Assembly: GCA_031367715.1 (NCBI GenBank)
Contig: JANLQJ010000193.1
Span: 1-27,564 of the forward strand
Origin: JANYHF01 sp031367715
GTDB taxonomy: Bacteria; Pseudomonadota; Alphaproteobacteria; Rhizobiales; Hyphomicrobiaceae
Direction: 5' to 3'
DNA length: 27,564 nt
Shown here: one piece after another, positions 16,557-24,115 of the stretch
How positions within the stretch are numbered: the first letter of the stretch is position 1
Layout: each line of letters begins with the position of its first letter
The notes under the pieces: model-generated
Database searches by the model: none
What the model saw: the letters and a program-made list of their open reading frames with translations, nothing else
What the model was told of the DNA's origin: nothing
Translations under genes and position numbers: made by a program

Positions 16557-16767
16557 GATGATTCGCTCCCCGGCTCTATCGCGACCATATCCGAGGAACA
16601 ATCCGAACAAAAGAGGAACTTACGCCGCGTCCACGGCGCTCTGAATTGTGGGGATGTCGGTCGAAGGTGTGGCGGAATGTCGCCAGGGGTGGGTAGCAGA
16701 GGGAGGCCTGAGCTCACGAGGCCGAGTCGGCGAGCGCCTAGCGGAACCTGCGAACGCCGCTCGTTGT

Positions 16768-16818
16768 GCTACCCATATGCTACCCGGCGGGGAATTCCGG
16801 GTTTTTGGCTTGCTACCC
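16768..16818. repeat. GCTACCC direct repeats at the 3' end of the recombinase gene
   Basis: GCTACCC occurs at 16768-16774, 16779-16785 and 16812-16818, with an inverted copy GGGTAGC at 16691-16697. An inverted pair CCGGGT (16797-16802) / ACCCGG (16815-16820) lies in the same stretch. The repeats overlap the last codons and stop of the recombinase. They may be recombinase-binding or attachment-site parts; this is speculative. Confidence 0.35.
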
Positions 16819-18520
16819 GGATTTTTAGGTTGTTGTTTTGTTGAGAAAAGTGGTTGCGGGGACTTCCACCCACTCCTGTTATAGCGCGCGACGGCAATGT
16901 TCCTGGCGTGTTCCGCCCGGCGGCGAAATCGAGGATTGCCATCAACTCGCCGCGTAGCGTGGCGCGCACTTCGCCGCGCTTTTCACCTGGGTTGAGAACA
17001 ACTTCACCGATCAGGGATCGGATAGCCATGGCGGCCTCCATATTGGTTTCGAGGTCAACTTTCCCATCAGTCAGGCAGGCCACCTTGCGGCGGTAGATCT
17101 CAGCGATATTCGGATTGACGTCCGGCAGCACCGGCTCGACTGCGTCCAGGCGCGCGACGATTTCGGCCTTCTGCTGTTCAAGATCAGCCATGCGGACCTT
17201 CATGGACGGCTGGTAGAGCCCGGCCTCGATGGCGTCGATCATGCTTGCTATCGCGCGCTCGACCTTGGCCAGCGCCTGGCGGTCGAAGCTGTTCTGCGCC
17301 CGGTGTTCCTGCTTCAGACTATTCAGTTCATCGTGATAGGCGCGCACAGCCGCCGCCACGGCTTCGGATGACACAAGCTTTTCGGTCAGTCCCGAAAGTA
17401 CTCGTTGCTCGATCGCAGGCCTGCGGATTGTCCGGTTGTTGTCGCAGCTGCCCCGTCGATGGTGGTTGAGGCAGCCGTACCGGTCTCCGACGACGATGCC
17501 ATAACCGCCCTGACAAACTCCACAGGTCAGCAGCCCCGACAGGAGAAACGACGGCCGCCGCGCGGTGTGAGGGCGCTTGGCGTTCGCCTCCTTGGTCGCA
17601 ACGATTGAAGCTGCGAAGATCTTTGACAGCTCGGCCTGCCGATCCCGGACTTCCAGCCAGAGCGCATCGTCGATGATGCGCAATTCTGGAACCTCGGTGA
17701 CGATCCAGTCCGCTTCGGCGTTCCGGCGAGAAACTCGCTTGCCGGATTCCGGGTCTTTGACATAGCGCTGCCGGTTCCAGATCAGCCGGCCGATATAGAG
17801 TTCGTTGTTGAGAATACCAGTACCGCGAATGACATGCCCACGGATGGTCGTGTCGCCCCAAGCCCGGCCGAGCGGGCCTGGCACGCCCTCGCTGTTCAGC
17901 TTCAGCGCGATGCGGCGCGGCGGATGGCCGATAGCGAACTCGTGGAAGATGCGCCGGACAATTTCGGCTTCGTCGGGCTTGATACGCCGTTCGCCATTGA
18001 TGGGTTGGCCGGCAGCATCCATGCTCTTGACGACTTCGTAGCCGTAGCAAAGGCCGCCACCCGACTTGCCCGCCTCCACCCGGCCTCGCAGGCCGCGCCG
18101 CGTCTTATCGGCGAGGTCCTTCAGGAACAGTGCGTTCATCGTGCCTTTGAGGCCGACATGCAGATGCGAAATCTCACCCTCCGAGAGCGTGATGATTTTC
18201 ACATCGGCAAACGCCAGCCGCTTGAAGACGCCAGCCACATCCTCCTGGTCGCGGCTTAGCCGATCGAGGGCTTCGGCAAGAACGATATCGAATTTGCCGT
18301 TCAAGGCGTCGGCCAGCAGCGATTGGATGCCCTGCCGGATCAGCGATGCGCCGGAAATGGCGCGATCCTGGTATGTCCCGACCACGGTCCATTCCTGGCG
18401 CGCCGCGTGAACGCGGCACACCTTTATTTGATCCTCGATGGAGGCGTCGCGCTGGCTGTCGGACGAGTATCGGGCGTAAAGGGCGACACGGGTTATGGCG
18501 TGCTCCTTGGGTTTCGGCAT
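16769..18520 (-). CDS. Large serine recombinase (resolvase/integrase family)
   Basis: 583 aa, large serine recombinase. Resolvase domain at residues 11-150: RVALYARYSSDSQ with catalytic Ser19, QDRAISGA, ALDRLSRDQEDVAG. Then the Recombinase domain (YGYEVV, RRIFHEFAIGHPPRRIALKLNSEGVPGP, WGDTTIRGHVIRGTGILNNELYIGRLIWNR), a zinc-ribbon region (LLTCGVCQGGYGIVV, YGCLNHHRRGSCDN) and a coiled-coil-prone helix (LNSLKQEHRAQNSFDRQALAKVERAIASM). Such proteins integrate or excise islands or phages. I start at ATG 18520 (MPKPKEHAITRVALYARYSS); in-frame starts further up would overlap the small gene before it. The final ~30 codons contain GGGTAGC repeats that continue past the stop and could belong to an attachment site. 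Confidence 0.9.
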   Translation of the reverse strand: MPKPKEHAITRVALYARYSSDSQRDASIEDQIKVCRVHAARQEWTVVGTYQDRAISGASLIRQGIQSLLADALNGKFDIVLAEALDRLSRDQEDVAGVFKRLAFADVKIITLSEGEISHLHVGLKGTMNALFLKDLADKTRRGLRGRVEAGKSGGGLCYGYEVVKSMDAAGQPINGERRIKPDEAEIVRRIFHEFAIGHPPRRIALKLNSEGVPGPLGRAWGDTTIRGHVIRGTGILNNELYIGRLIWNRQRYVKDPESGKRVSRRNAEADWIVTEVPELRIIDDALWLEVRDRQAELSKIFAASIVATKEANAKRPHTARRPSFLLSGLLTCGVCQGGYGIVVGDRYGCLNHHRRGSCDNNRTIRRPAIEQRVLSGLTEKLVSSEAVAAAVRAYHDELNSLKQEHRAQNSFDRQALAKVERAIASMIDAIEAGLYQPSMKVRMADLEQQKAEIVARLDAVEPVLPDVNPNIAEIYRRKVACLTDGKVDLETNMEAAMAIRSLIGEVVLNPGEKRGEVRATLRGELMAILDFAAGRNTPGTLPSRAITGVGGSPRNHFSQQNNNLKIRVASQKPGIPRRVAYG

Positions 18521-18584
18521 TGTCGGCCCCGAACGGATCGGGCAGGCAACTGCGGAAATAGTTTCGCCGAAGATGTGGCCGTTG

Positions 18585-18791
18585 TCATGGCGCATCCTCC
18601 GGATCGTTGTCGTTGGCAGCCTCCGCAAGTTTCAATTGCTCGCGCGCCATCTGCTTCCCGATCGCGCGCGCGATGGTGAGTAGGCGCGGATCCATTGTCG
18701 CTCGCCCGTCGGTGCCGTTGTCGTTCACGGCGCGGTGTTCGCAATCCGAATGTTGGTCGTCGGAGCTGGAGGGGGGCTTGTCAGCCATCAT
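18585..18791 (-). CDS. Small protein preceding the recombinase
   Basis: 68 aa, start MMADKPPSSS at 18791 with AAGG nine bases upstream (the second Met at 18788 is equally possible). The N-terminal half is polar and probably disordered; the C-terminal half (MDPRLLTIARAIGKQMAREQLKLAEAANDNDPEDAP) forms an amphipathic helix ending in an acidic NDND tail. Small proteins with the pattern LxxIARAIGxxxARE...AANDN often precede large serine recombinases in rhizobial islands, as I recall; the function is unknown. The stop is 64 bases before the recombinase start, so the two are probably co-transcribed. Confidence 0.6.
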   Translation of the reverse strand: MMADKPPSSSDDQHSDCEHRAVNDNGTDGRATMDPRLLTIARAIGKQMAREQLKLAEAANDNDPEDAP

Positions 18792-18972
18792 GTGGAATAG
18801 CCTTGGTGTCCTATTGGGGCATACCCAAGTTTCGGTTGTCCTTGCGAGAAAGGTCAAGGAGCTATCGCAGGAAATAGCGGGAACTGGCGGGAGGCTTGAG
18901 GTAATCTGAGGAAGCCAATTGTGTTCCACTGCCAACGACATCGGTGCGTCCCCTGCGATCGCGCAGCGAGCA

Positions 18973-18995
18973 TCCTACAATCGAGAAATGTAGGA
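18973..18995. promoter_or_regulatory. Distal copy of a twin inverted repeat upstream of the nucleotidyltransferase gene
   Basis: TCCTACA (18973-18979) and TGTAGGA (18989-18995) are perfect inverted arms. TCCTAC to GTAGGA are separated by 11 bases, the same geometry as the proximal copy at 19019-19043, 47 bases on. Both are followed by CAAC. Likely a repressor or activator site. Confidence 0.6.
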
Positions 18996-19018
18996 CAACT
19001 GGACAATCGCCGCCGTAT

Positions 19019-19043
19019 GTCCTACAATGTCAAAAAGTAGGAC
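19019..19043. promoter_or_regulatory. Proximal copy of the twin inverted repeat, six bases before the start codon
   Basis: GTCCTAC (19019-19025) and GTAGGAC (19037-19043), an 11-base interval, ending six bases before the ATG at 19050. Bound protein here would block translation-start or promoter-proximal DNA, which suggests autoregulation. The site also occupies the place of a normal ribosome site (GTAGGACAACACC before ATG). Confidence 0.65.
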
Positions 19044-19049
19044 AACACC

Positions 19050-20111
19050 ATGCAACCGATTGATCTCGCCACCCAGACCACCTTCGCCGAGCTGCTGCAA
19101 CGCACGCTGGATGCCGATTTCGACGAGCAGTTCCCCGAGCGTGGCACCTTCCGGCGCAAGAAATCCAAAGACCGGTTCTACTGGCAGTTCCAGTGGCGCG
19201 AAGGCGCTGTCGTCAAGAGCCGCTATGTCGGCCCTGTTACCGATGCGTCCATCACCGACCGCGTCAACCGTTTCGCGCAGATCAAGTCAGACTTCAAGGG
19301 CCGCCGAGAGCTGGTGCGATCTCTGGCTGCGGCCGGTCTGCCGGTTCCTGATCGCGTTTCTGGCGCGGTAATCGAGGCCATGGGCCGCGCCGGCTTTTTC
19401 CGCTTGCGCGGCGTGCTCGTGGGTACGCTCGCCTACCAGGCCTATGCCGGCATCCTCGGCGTCCGGCTCGGCTCGCGCCAGCTGATGACACAGGACGCTG
19501 ACTTCGCGCAATTCTGGGGCGTGTCCGAAAATGGCGGCGACGCGACGAAGCCGCCGCTCGAAATCCTCAAAGGCGTCGATGACAGCTTCCGGGCCGTGCC
19601 TCACCTGGGCGATCCGTTCATCTCGACGCAATACCGCAACAGTGCCGCCTACCGCGTCGACTTTCTGACGCCCAACCGGGGCAGCGACGATTACCAGGGC
19701 AAGCCCGCTAAGATGAAGGCGCTGAGCGGTGCAGGCGCCGAACCGCTGCGGCATCTCGATTTTCTTATCCACCAGCCCGAACGCTCGGTGCTGTTGCAAG
19801 GCGGCGGCGTCCCGGTCGTGGTGCCGCGAGCAGAGCGCTTCGCCGTCCACAAAGTGATCGTCGCCGTCGAACGCCGCGACACCGCGAAATCCCACAAGGA
19901 CACAGCGCAAGCGGACACGCTGATCCAGGTGCTGGCCAAGAAGCGTCCTATCGAACTTGCCGGGGCCTGGAAGACGGCTTGGGATACGGGCGAGCGTTGG
20001 CGCGACAAGCTGGAGAAGGGGCGGGCGAGATTGAGTGAGGAGGCTCGGAGGGCGCTGGAGGAGGTGGCTGAGAGATTGGCTGAGGCTGCGAGGCGCAAAC
20101 GCAAGCGGTAG
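19050..20111 (+). CDS. GSU2403-type nucleotidyltransferase-fold protein
   Basis: 353 aa, cytosolic. Centre: GVLVGTLAYQAYAGILGV followed by LMTQDADFAQF, the glycine helix and the metal-binding D-x-D pair (D149, D151) of the polymerase-beta nucleotidyltransferase fold; a third acidic residue is in YRVDFLTP (D204). N-terminal residues 1-85 contain a basic patch (RRKKSKDRFYWQFQWREG). The C-terminal third ends in a charged helix (LEKGRARLSEEARRALEEVAERLAEAARRKRKR). This pattern matches the family I know as GSU2403-fold nucleotidyltransferases, often found in mobile or accessory regions; some related folds act as toxins or antitoxins. Substrate unknown; no obvious partner gene follows. Two identical-geometry inverted repeats precede it. 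It is divergent from the small gene and recombinase. Confidence 0.75.
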   Translation: MQPIDLATQTTFAELLQRTLDADFDEQFPERGTFRRKKSKDRFYWQFQWREGAVVKSRYVGPVTDASITDRVNRFAQIKSDFKGRRELVRSLAAAGLPVPDRVSGAVIEAMGRAGFFRLRGVLVGTLAYQAYAGILGVRLGSRQLMTQDADFAQFWGVSENGGDATKPPLEILKGVDDSFRAVPHLGDPFISTQYRNSAAYRVDFLTPNRGSDDYQGKPAKMKALSGAGAEPLRHLDFLIHQPERSVLLQGGGVPVVVPRAERFAVHKVIVAVERRDTAKSHKDTAQADTLIQVLAKKRPIELAGAWKTAWDTGERWRDKLEKGRARLSEEARRALEEVAERLAEAARRKRKR

Positions 20112-20377
20112 GCAGGAGGACCGACCGTGCTCGGTACGCTTGATGTCTGTCGACTGGGGCCCAAGAAACGCAAGAAATGCGCTTTGCGCTGGTCGATTCC
20201 TTGTCTCAAGATGATCCATAACAGTCCTACCTGCACCGTGGGTACGCCCCTCAAAAGCCTGCGGAAGGAAGCTGGCCGGGTGCTCCAGAGATCAACAAGG
20301 GTTGGGTTGCAATTGGGAAGTTGGACTCAGCTAGTAAGATCGATCTGGACGTCTTAGTCGCTCGTCGGCGCAAATCC
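20112..20377. other. Convergent intergenic stretch, no gene seen
   Basis: Between the convergent nucleotidyltransferase and LuxR-type genes. No recognisable protein, RNA or strong terminator hairpin; it may be the right edge of the recombinase-linked block. Confidence 0.5.
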
Positions 20378-22093
20378 TCAGTTTCTGAGTTCAACTTGCA
20401 CGGCGGTCAAAAACTGCTGCCACAACGGATACAAAAGTTGTCCATACTCAGGGAATTCGCGCAATGTGATGTTTGGATTGACGGCGGCAAACTCCTTGGT
20501 TGTCTCGAACGGCGCGAAGGGATCCTGATGGCCGGCGAACAGCACCATTGGCACCGCGCAGGCCGCAAGTTTTTCGCTCCAATCAACGGCATAGTTTGAT
20601 ATCGCGCCAGCCGCCCAAGCCACGTGGGCTGTGAAGCGTGGCCCCACCGAGATTTCGGTGCCCTGCAGCATCGCGGTCAGGGTCTCGTCATCGGCCAAAA
20701 CCGCGAGATCGGCCTTTGACGTGGCCATCACCGCTTCCATAAACCGGCGCGGCCCCAGCCGCCGGATGCATTGAAAGAACGCCATGCTCATGTAGGGCAG
20801 GGTTAACGGAGCATAGCGTGCCGTTGCGTAAACGAAACGGGTCCATTTCGGCATGCGCCGGAAATGCTCCGGTTGCGTTGCTGGCATCGTAGGCCCGAGG
20901 GCCACAATCACGGTGACACGCCCTGGCGCGGCGACAGCCGCCGCCACCGCGAGATGAAAGTCGTCGCACATCGCCAAGATTGGACAGATGTCGATCCGCA
21001 AATGATCGCACAGGGCAAACATGTCCTCGATAGCGACCTCGAAAGCGTCCCGCCGCCGTGGCAATGGCGACGATTGCCCATAACCTGCACGTACTGGCAC
21101 GATCATGCGCATTCGATTGGCCGCGAGCCAATTCTCGGCTGGCGGCGTCAATCTGGTGAAACCCATATCGGTCGGCAACATCAGAAAGGGGCGTCCACGT
21201 GGATCACCAATTGCCAGATAGTCGAGCCGGCGCCCGTCCACGAGTGTGATCGTGCTGTAATGGTTCGGTTCAGGAAAAATACCTGGCGGCCCACGTAGCG
21301 GCGCAATTGGCTGTGCCAGCTCGACGACATCCAAGAGCCCCAGCGTAATCCGCACAAGTTCCATTTGTGACTGAGTTTCGGTCTTGCTCAGAAGGGCCTT
21401 GACGTGGCTTCGAACCGTCGCCTCTGTCCGCGCCGTCCGCCGCGCGATCTCCTTGACCGAGGACCCAAGTGTGAGCGCCTTCAGCACATCGGCCTCAGTT
21501 AAAGTCAGGTGGAATGTCACCATCAACCGTGAAGACAACTGCGCGGGCCAAGTTAGAATACTTGTGACCAATCCAATGCGGTCAGGATCGCCACCGACCG
21601 AGTCGACAATACGCATCAGAATCGGTGCATTCTCATCGAGCTTGCGCAATCGCAGCAGCCGAATATCGGCACTGCTTGCGCTGCCAAGATTTTCAACAAG
21701 ATCGACCAGCACATCCAGATCATCCGGCACGACCTGGAGGACCTTGAGCGTATTGCCGGGCTTGAGCCACAGCGTCTGCATGGCCGCGTCGTTCGCCGCT
21801 ATAATGACGCCGGATCGATTCACGACCAGCGCTGCGGCACGGGCCGCATCGATCCAGTCTCGGATACCGTCGCGCTGCTCTCCGACGACGGACATCAGTT
21901 CTCGGAGGATGCGTTCGGCTCGCTGGACATGCTTGAGCACTCCCGGTCCAGACAACAGACCCAGTGCCCCGGGTTCATTCTGCAAATTCAAGCGTTGTTG
22001 CCAGGAATCGACCAATTGCTCCAGCCGCTCGGGCGCGACAGCGACGTCGTAGACCCGGTCGACCAGGTCGTCGGTGTCAAGTTCGTTGCCCGC
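20378..22093 (-). CDS. LuxR-type regulator fused to an alpha/beta-hydrolase-like (pseudo-enzyme) domain
   Basis: 571 aa from ATG 22093 (MAGNELDTDDLVDRVYDVAV), which has GAGG six bases upstream; in-frame ATGs at 22189 and 22216 have poorer sites. Order: an N-terminal PAS-like sensor region (about 80-190, with ALVVNRSGVIIAANDAAMQ); a LuxR/GerE helix-turn-helix at about 197-250 (LTLTEADVLKALTLGSSVKEIARRTARTEATVRSHVKALLSK); then an alpha/beta-hydrolase-like domain (about 275-565; LDYLAIGDPRGRPFLMLP, VPVRAGYGQS, VPMVLFAGHQDPFAPFE). The nucleophile elbow reads AMCDD instead of GxSxG, and the region for the catalytic His (FPEYGQLLYP) has Gln, while the Asp (HQDPF) remains. The domain is therefore probably a ligand sensor, not an esterase. 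It is divergent from the secreted-protein genes and may regulate them. Confidence 0.8.
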   Translation of the reverse strand, partial: AGNELDTDDLVDRVYDVAVAPERLEQLVDSWQQRLNLQNEPGALGLLSGPGVLKHVQRAERILRELMSVVGEQRDGIRDWIDAARAAALVVNRSGVIIAANDAAMQTLWLKPGNTLKVLQVVPDDLDVLVDLVENLGSASSADIRLLRLRKLDENAPILMRIVDSVGGDPDRIGLVTSILTWPAQLSSRLMVTFHLTLTEADVLKALTLGSSVKEIARRTARTEATVRSHVKALLSKTETQSQMELVRITLGLLDVVELAQPIAPLRGPPGIFPEPNHYSTITLVDGRRLDYLAIGDPRGRPFLMLPTDMGFTRLTPPAENWLAANRMRMIVPVRAGYGQSSPLPRRRDAFEVAIEDMFALCDHLRIDICPILAMCDDFHLAVAAAVAAPGRVTVIVALGPTMPATQPEHFRRMPKWTRFVYATARYAPLTLPYMSMAFFQCIRRLGPRRFMEAVMATSKADLAVLADDETLTAMLQGTEISVGPRFTAHVAWAAGAISNYAVDWSEKLAACAVPMVLFAGHQDPFAPFETTKEFAAVNPNITLREFPEYGQLLYPLWQQFLTAVQVELRN

Positions 22094-22144
22094 CATCCGA
22101 TGCCTCAGCTTTTTGATTCTGCTGGTCCAGTTCCCTCGTCGATC

Positions 22145-22160
22145 TCCCCAATGTTGGGGA
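22145..22160. promoter_or_regulatory. Perfect palindrome in the divergent LuxR/secreted-protein promoter region
   Basis: TCCCCAA-TG-TTGGGGA, seven-base perfect arms with a two-base spacer. It lies 52 bases from the chosen LuxR-type start and 100 bases from the first secreted-protein start, so it could be the operator of the regulator. If the regulator started at 22189 or 22216 the site would fall inside its gene. Confidence 0.45.
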
Positions 22161-22260
22161 TGCGGACCACGGTTTACCATGTCATCCATAGGACTACTAC
22201 CGATCGAGAAGCGCATGTCCAGTGCGCGTACAGCGATTCCCGTGTACTTTGGAGGGTGAT

Positions 22261-22551
22261 ATGTTCGTTCGCTTGTTCATGGTAGCCGCCGTTTCTATGT
22301 CCGGAATGTCAATCGCTTCTGCTGCTCTGAAGTGCCTCACGGACCAGCCGCTCGATGCTCAAGGCCGCAGCAAGGATAAGCAAGAGGCGCTCGGACGCGC
22401 CATGGCGGCCTGGCAGAAGCGTGTCGCGTCGACGGTCGGCAAAGGCGAGAAGTTCGAACCGTCGCTAGCCGAGCGATGGGTCGAAAACTACCGCGTGGAC
22501 AAGGCCACCGGCGAGATCATCGTCAATGTCAGCGGCATTCCTTGTTATTGA
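22261..22551 (+). CDS. Small exported two-cysteine protein
   Basis: 96 aa. The start ATG 22261 is fixed by GGAGGGTGAT directly upstream. MFVRLFMVAAVSMSGMSIASA is a signal peptide with an expected cut after ASA. The mature protein, about 75 residues, begins ALKCLTDQPLDAQGRSKDKQEALGRAMAAWQKRV and ends VSGIPCY, so its two cysteines lie at its ends and may form a disulfide. I do not recognise a named family, though the helical stretch with AxxAWQKRV and a Trp-containing core (ERWVENYRV) suggests a compact folded domain. First gene of a plus-strand series of exported proteins; divergent from the LuxR-hydrolase-like regulator. Confidence 0.75.
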   Translation: MFVRLFMVAAVSMSGMSIASAALKCLTDQPLDAQGRSKDKQEALGRAMAAWQKRVASTVGKGEKFEPSLAERWVENYRVDKATGEIIVNVSGIPCY

Positions 22552-22626
22552 TGCGGCTGTGTAACTCGATCCTCGGCCGCCCGGGATCCTTCATCTTCGC
22601 ACTGCGCTCTCGTTCCGGAGGCACCA

Positions 22627-24063
22627 ATGCCTTACCTCGTCCGCTGCTGCACAGCAGCTGGTCTCGCCGCCCTATGCTCACTGCAACCAATCACATCAGC
22701 CAATGCCGACTCCGACCGTATCGGTTTGGCCTTAGAGGGAAGTATTCTGGCCAGCGTCGAGACCAAGTCGCCAGCAGAGTGCAAGGCGCAATGTCAGGGG
22801 GTTGTTGGCTGCACAGGCTACAACTTCATACTGGACGGTATCGGTGGTCAAATCATCCTCGGGGGCCAGTCTGACGAAAACTCTCTGTTGAACGGCAAGC
22901 GCGAACCGATTGCCAATTGCACCCTGTTGTCGGGCCAAGTGCGCTACGTGGCCGGTGATGGGATACAGTCGTGCGCCATGCCCTGCGTCGACACGGAGGT
23001 CACTGCGGTGCCCCAGGGCGCTATCGGTGAACCCAAGGGGAAAGGCGAACTGGAGTCGCTTGATCCGGCCAAACAGAACCCCAATCTCAAGTTACCGAAC
23101 GGCGTCACTGATACCGGATCCGAGTTAGAGAAGTCGACGATCAAAGACGGCGAACTTACCGTTCAGGACTCGAAGCCGGGCCGCGACATCAAGACGGACG
23201 ATGTGGCCCTGGCTGTTCCTGATACGCCGCCCGCGCCGCCGGCTCCCGAGCCAACTCCTGCCGACCCGACACCGGCCGTGGCTGCTCCTGCCAGCAGTCC
23301 TGTGCGGATCAGCGGTTACGAGATAATTCCGGGGCCCGATGTCACGATCCCACCGCTCGGCGTCGTTGACGCCGTGGCCGAATGCACGCCCGGCAAAGTG
23401 CCGATCAGCGGCGGTTATGTGATGACGGCGAGGGACCACGGCGCGCGTTTTGGCCTGGAGATCAAGGGCGTGATGCCCGACGGCGCCGGCGGCAGCTTCG
23501 TCAAGACAAAGTTTCGCAATGCGAACACGCTCGAAACCGCGACCGGCCATGCGATCGCGGTCTGCATCGATCCGCTCGCCGCCATGCACAATGTCGATGT
23601 CAGAAACACGAACGATGCACGGTGCGCCGACGACGAGGTGATCATCGGCGGCGGGACGTGGGCCAACTTCGCCCAACATCTAGGCAGCACGGGTCCGATC
23701 GATCGTCATTGGAGTGCGGTCGTCTACGACGCCTTTGCGGCACACGACGCCTATGCTGTCCGGGCCATCTGCGTGCAACAGGGAAGCGTCGAAGGCCACG
23801 AGATTCGGGAGTCGGCGTGGCAAGGACTGAGCGCCCGCGGCATTGCTACACTCGCGCTCCGTTGCACCGCAGGCAAAGTCGCCCTCAGTGGCGGTTTTTC
23901 AGGTCGGTCAGGTAACAATTCCAACAATTTGCACATCTTCGGAACTTTGGTTCCTGGCGCCGACCGCGCCAGTTGGTCTGCCGAGTTACGCAATCGCGAC
24001 ATATTCGGCGCGCCAGACAGCGTGCAAGGCCGGATCATGATCGTCTGCGCAACGGCGCAGTGA
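22627..24063 (+). CDS. Exported PAN/Apple-like protein with three Cys/GG repeats
   Basis: 478 aa. Signal peptide at residues 1-27 (AAGLAALCSLQPITSANA). A PAN/Apple-like domain follows at about 33-120, with cysteines C52, C56, C62, C98, C116 and C120 and the motif GCTGYNF. Residues 125-225 form a polar, then Pro-rich linker (PPAPPAPEPTPADPTPA). The rest contains three repeats, each opening with C-x4-5-V-x-[IL]-[SG]-G-G (253, 333, 413) and closing with a second Cys in a hydrophobic strand (AVC313, AIC382, IVC474). The threefold arrangement suggests a beta-prism or propeller-like fold held by disulfides. Probably periplasmic or surface-bound; ligand unknown. GGAGGCACC precedes the start. The PAN part resembles that of the next gene, so the two arose by duplication. 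Confidence 0.75.
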   Translation: MPYLVRCCTAAGLAALCSLQPITSANADSDRIGLALEGSILASVETKSPAECKAQCQGVVGCTGYNFILDGIGGQIILGGQSDENSLLNGKREPIANCTLLSGQVRYVAGDGIQSCAMPCVDTEVTAVPQGAIGEPKGKGELESLDPAKQNPNLKLPNGVTDTGSELEKSTIKDGELTVQDSKPGRDIKTDDVALAVPDTPPAPPAPEPTPADPTPAVAAPASSPVRISGYEIIPGPDVTIPPLGVVDAVAECTPGKVPISGGYVMTARDHGARFGLEIKGVMPDGAGGSFVKTKFRNANTLETATGHAIAVCIDPLAAMHNVDVRNTNDARCADDEVIIGGGTWANFAQHLGSTGPIDRHWSAVVYDAFAAHDAYAVRAICVQQGSVEGHEIRESAWQGLSARGIATLALRCTAGKVALSGGFSGRSGNNSNNLHIFGTLVPGADRASWSAELRNRDIFGAPDSVQGRIMIVCATAQ

Positions 24064-24115
24064 AATCGTTCAACCTAGTCATAATATCTGGATTCAGTTT
24101 GCGAAGGAGATCGCG

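Noticed and set aside
16830..16880. Possible tRNA 3' end as integration target beside the recombinase
   Set aside because: No T-arm GTTCRANYC motif or cloverleaf could be found around this stretch.
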